A DNA stretch of 40,236 nucleotides from Actinomycetota bacterium (GTDB taxonomy: Bacteria; Actinomycetota; Thermoleophilia; Solirubrobacterales; Solirubrobacteraceae), in NCBI GenBank assembly GCA_005798685.1, contig SYIT01000126.1:1-40236 (forward strand), in the 5' to 3' direction. Both the position numbers and the translations under genes were made by a program. Below are positions 38,974-40,236 of this stretch, one piece after another; the first letter of the stretch is position 1, and each line of letters opens with the position of its first letter. The notes below the pieces were generated by a model, which was not told the origin of the DNA, ran no database searches, and saw only the letters and a list, made by a program, of their open reading frames with translations.

Positions 38974-39576
38974 CTACACGCCGTCGAACTCAATCTCGCG
39001 CAGCACCCGCGCCGGGGCGCCGGCGGCGATCACGCCGGCCGGGATGTCGCTGGTGACAACGCTGCCTGCACCGATCACCGTTCGCTCGCCGATAGTCACG
39101 CCGCCGGTGACGACCGAGTTGGCTCCGAGCCAGACGTTGTGCCCGACGACGGTGGCGCCTTTGTTCGTGAAACCTTGGTGCGTAATTGGCCGCGTCGGAT
39201 GATCGAAACGGTGGTCGGCGTCGGTGACCATGCAGCCGTTTGCGGCCATACAGTGGTCGCCAATCGTTACCGATTCGATCGCCGCGACCATCACGATCTG
39301 GTTGAGAAATACGCCCTTGCCGATCGTGATCCGCCCAGCCTCGCCGCCGGTCAGCCAAACGCCAGGCTCAAACAGCGTTCCCTCCCCCACCTGAAGCCTT
39401 CCCTGACGAAACATCTCGAGCGGCTCTCCTTGAAGCGGCCAGCGCGCGAAGGCTCCTCGCTTTGCCAGCTCGCGGTGAATTAGGTAGCGCCGCCAAGGAA
39501 GTGAGTCGCGCTCATACCAGCGCCACTTGACGGCCCAGAGGCGCGCCATCTCGGCTGTCAGTCTCTGGGCAGCCAT
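38974..39576 (-). CDS. Hexapeptide-repeat (LbH) acyltransferase, maltose/galactoside O-acetyltransferase-like
   Basis: A 200-residue left-handed beta-helix acyltransferase. Repeats of the I/V-G-x-x type run from about residue 60 (VGEGTLFEPGVWLTGG, RITIGKGVFLNQIVMVAA, VTIGDHCMAANGCMVTDADHRFD) to about 185 (VVGHNVWLGANSVVTGGVTIGERTVIGAGSVVTSDIPAGVIAAGAPARVL). The catalytic-type His is in DADHRFDHP, and a short loop excursion (TRPITHQGFTNKGA) interrupts the helix as in the Maa/LacA group. It likely O-acetylates a sugar with acetyl-CoA in the cytoplasm. ATG 39576 follows the uvrA stop by nine bases, so it is probably co-transcribed with uvrA. Confidence 0.92.
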   Translation of the reverse strand: MAAQRLTAEMARLWAVKWRWYERDSLPWRRYLIHRELAKRGAFARWPLQGEPLEMFRQGRLQVGEGTLFEPGVWLTGGEAGRITIGKGVFLNQIVMVAAIESVTIGDHCMAANGCMVTDADHRFDHPTRPITHQGFTNKGATVVGHNVWLGANSVVTGGVTIGERTVIGAGSVVTSDIPAGVIAAGAPARVLREIEFDGV

Positions 39577-39585
39577 CGCCCCGCG

Positions 39586-40236
39586 CTAGGCCGCGGCCTT
39601 CGCCGGCCGCTCACTGGCTTTACGCCGCGGCGCGGCGGGCTTGCGCCCCGGCTTCGCTTTGGCCGCCGGCTTCGCCGCGACGACAAGCTCAGCAAGGAAC
39701 TCGCCGGTGTGCGAGCCAGCCGTACCGGCAACCTGCTCAGGTGTTCCCTCAGCAACAACCAGCCCGCCCTCGTCTCCGCCCTCGGGGCCCATGTCAATGA
39801 TCCGGTCTGCCGTTTTAATCACTTCAAGGTTGTGTTCGATCACGACGACCGAGTTGCCTGAATCGACCAGCCGGTGGAGCACCTCAAGCAGCCGCTGGAC
39901 GTCGGCGAAGTGAAGCCCGGTCGTTGGCTCGTCGAGAATGTAAAGCGTCTTGCCGGTTGCGATCTTCGAGAGCTCGGTCGCCAGCTTTACCCGTTGGGCC
40001 TCGCCGCCGGAGAGCGTCGTAGCCGGCTGCCCGAGCCGCAGGTAGCCGAGCCCCACGTCGCTGAGCGTCTGAAGCCGGCGGTGAATTTTGGGAATGTGGA
40101 CGAAGAACTCCAGCGCCTGCTCAACCGGCATGTCGAGCACGTCGGCGATTGTCCGCCCCTTGAAGCGAACCTCAAGCGTCTCCTTGTTGTAACGCTTGCC
40201 GTGGCACTGCTCGCAGGGCACGTACACGTCGGGCAG
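39586..40236 (-). CDS. uvrA: Excinuclease ABC subunit UvrA, C-terminal part (cut by window edge)
   Basis: The reading frame enters from the window's right edge ([17 protein letters not shown]) and ends at TAG 39586-39588, so the ORF-track Met is internal. CEQC is one half of the C-terminal zinc finger. Further on are [18 protein letters not shown] (ABC signature), [16 protein letters not shown] (Walker B and D-loop) and [24 protein letters not shown] (H-loop). UvrA recognises DNA damage in nucleotide excision repair. After the usual GTPEQVA end comes a Lys/Ala/Pro-rich tail of about 30 residues, a basic extension not part of the core enzyme. The N-terminal three quarters are outside the window. 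Confidence 0.97.
   Translation of the reverse strand: MPDVYVPCEQCHGKRYNKETLEVRFKGRTIADVLDMPVEQALEFFVHIPKIHRRLQTLSDVGLGYLRLGQPATTLSGGEAQRVKLATELSKIATGKTLYILDEPTTGLHFADVQRLLEVLHRLVDSGNSVVVIEHNLEVIKTADRIIDMGPEGGDEGGLVVAEGTPEQVAGTAGSHTGEFLAELVVAAKPAAKAKPGRKPAAPRRKASERPAKAAA

Noticed and set aside
1-40236. CRISPR array, tRNA/rRNA, insertion sequence, phage or defence genes
   Set aside because: No periodic repeats, no cloverleaf in the small intergenic gaps, and no transposase, integrase, nuclease or toxin-antitoxin-like protein among the plausible ORFs.

Overview
The window is a gene-dense, high-GC bacterial chromosome segment with many GTG starts, ATGA/GTGA stop-start overlaps and almost no intergenic DNA. 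The gene content (Rex, membrane-bound pyrophosphatase, TsaBDE/RimI, GCS2-type ligase, an AftD-like arabinosyltransferase homologue, actinobacterial-type PanB/PanC and UvrA) points to an actinobacterium. Class Thermoleophilia (Solirubrobacterales-like) is my best guess; this rests on protein recognition by eye, not on a search. There is no tRNA, rRNA, CRISPR array, insertion sequence or phage gene that I can see, and no gene-free stretch longer than about 180 bases.

Layout. (1) 1-6455, minus strand: a housekeeping run read from right to left. A small secreted protein is followed by tsaE, tsaB, rimI, tsaD (tRNA t6A synthesis plus ribosomal protein acetylation), a glutaredoxin-like protein, the redox repressor rex, a GCS2 glutamate-cysteine ligase-like enzyme and a DUF1844-like protein, nearly all overlapping. 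After a 143-base gap comes hppA, cut by the window edge and carrying an in-frame amber codon plus altered catalytic-motif residues. (2) 6.5-25.1 kb: a surface-polysaccharide region of short divergent and convergent operons: two Wzx-type flippases, an O-antigen ligase/Wzy-type protein with a divergent TPR protein, an O-acyltransferase, three GT-C-like multi-pass proteins (two of them paralogues), several GT2 and GT4 glycosyltransferases, a methyltransferase-GT2 fusion and a separate methyltransferase. (3) 25.1-35.0 kb: a type 4 uracil-DNA glycosylase behind a giant AftD-like arabinofuranosyltransferase homologue, two methyltransferases, and gmhB-gmhA-hddA for D-glycero-alpha-D-manno-heptose phosphate synthesis, with a divergent GT4 gene. 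(4) 35.2-40.2 kb: panC-panB (pantothenate), a large unidentified membrane protein, a hexapeptide-repeat acyltransferase and the C-terminal end of uvrA.

How the genes fit together. Regions 2 and 3 read as an envelope glycan factory. Heptose precursors are made by GmhA/HddA/GmhB (the expected nucleotidyltransferase HddC is not in the window). Cytoplasmic GT2/GT4 enzymes would build lipid-linked units, GT-C enzymes and the AftD homologue would add residues outside the membrane, flippases and the Wzy-like protein would export and polymerise, and methyl- and acyltransferases would decorate. The exact glycan is not deducible from the sequence.

The most striking non-coding signal is that almost every operon-leading gene here has a TAnnnT -10-like hexamer only 6-11 bases before its start codon, which implies widespread leaderless or near-leaderless transcripts. 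By contrast hppA and panB have clear Shine-Dalgarno sequences. I used this pattern to choose several start codons.
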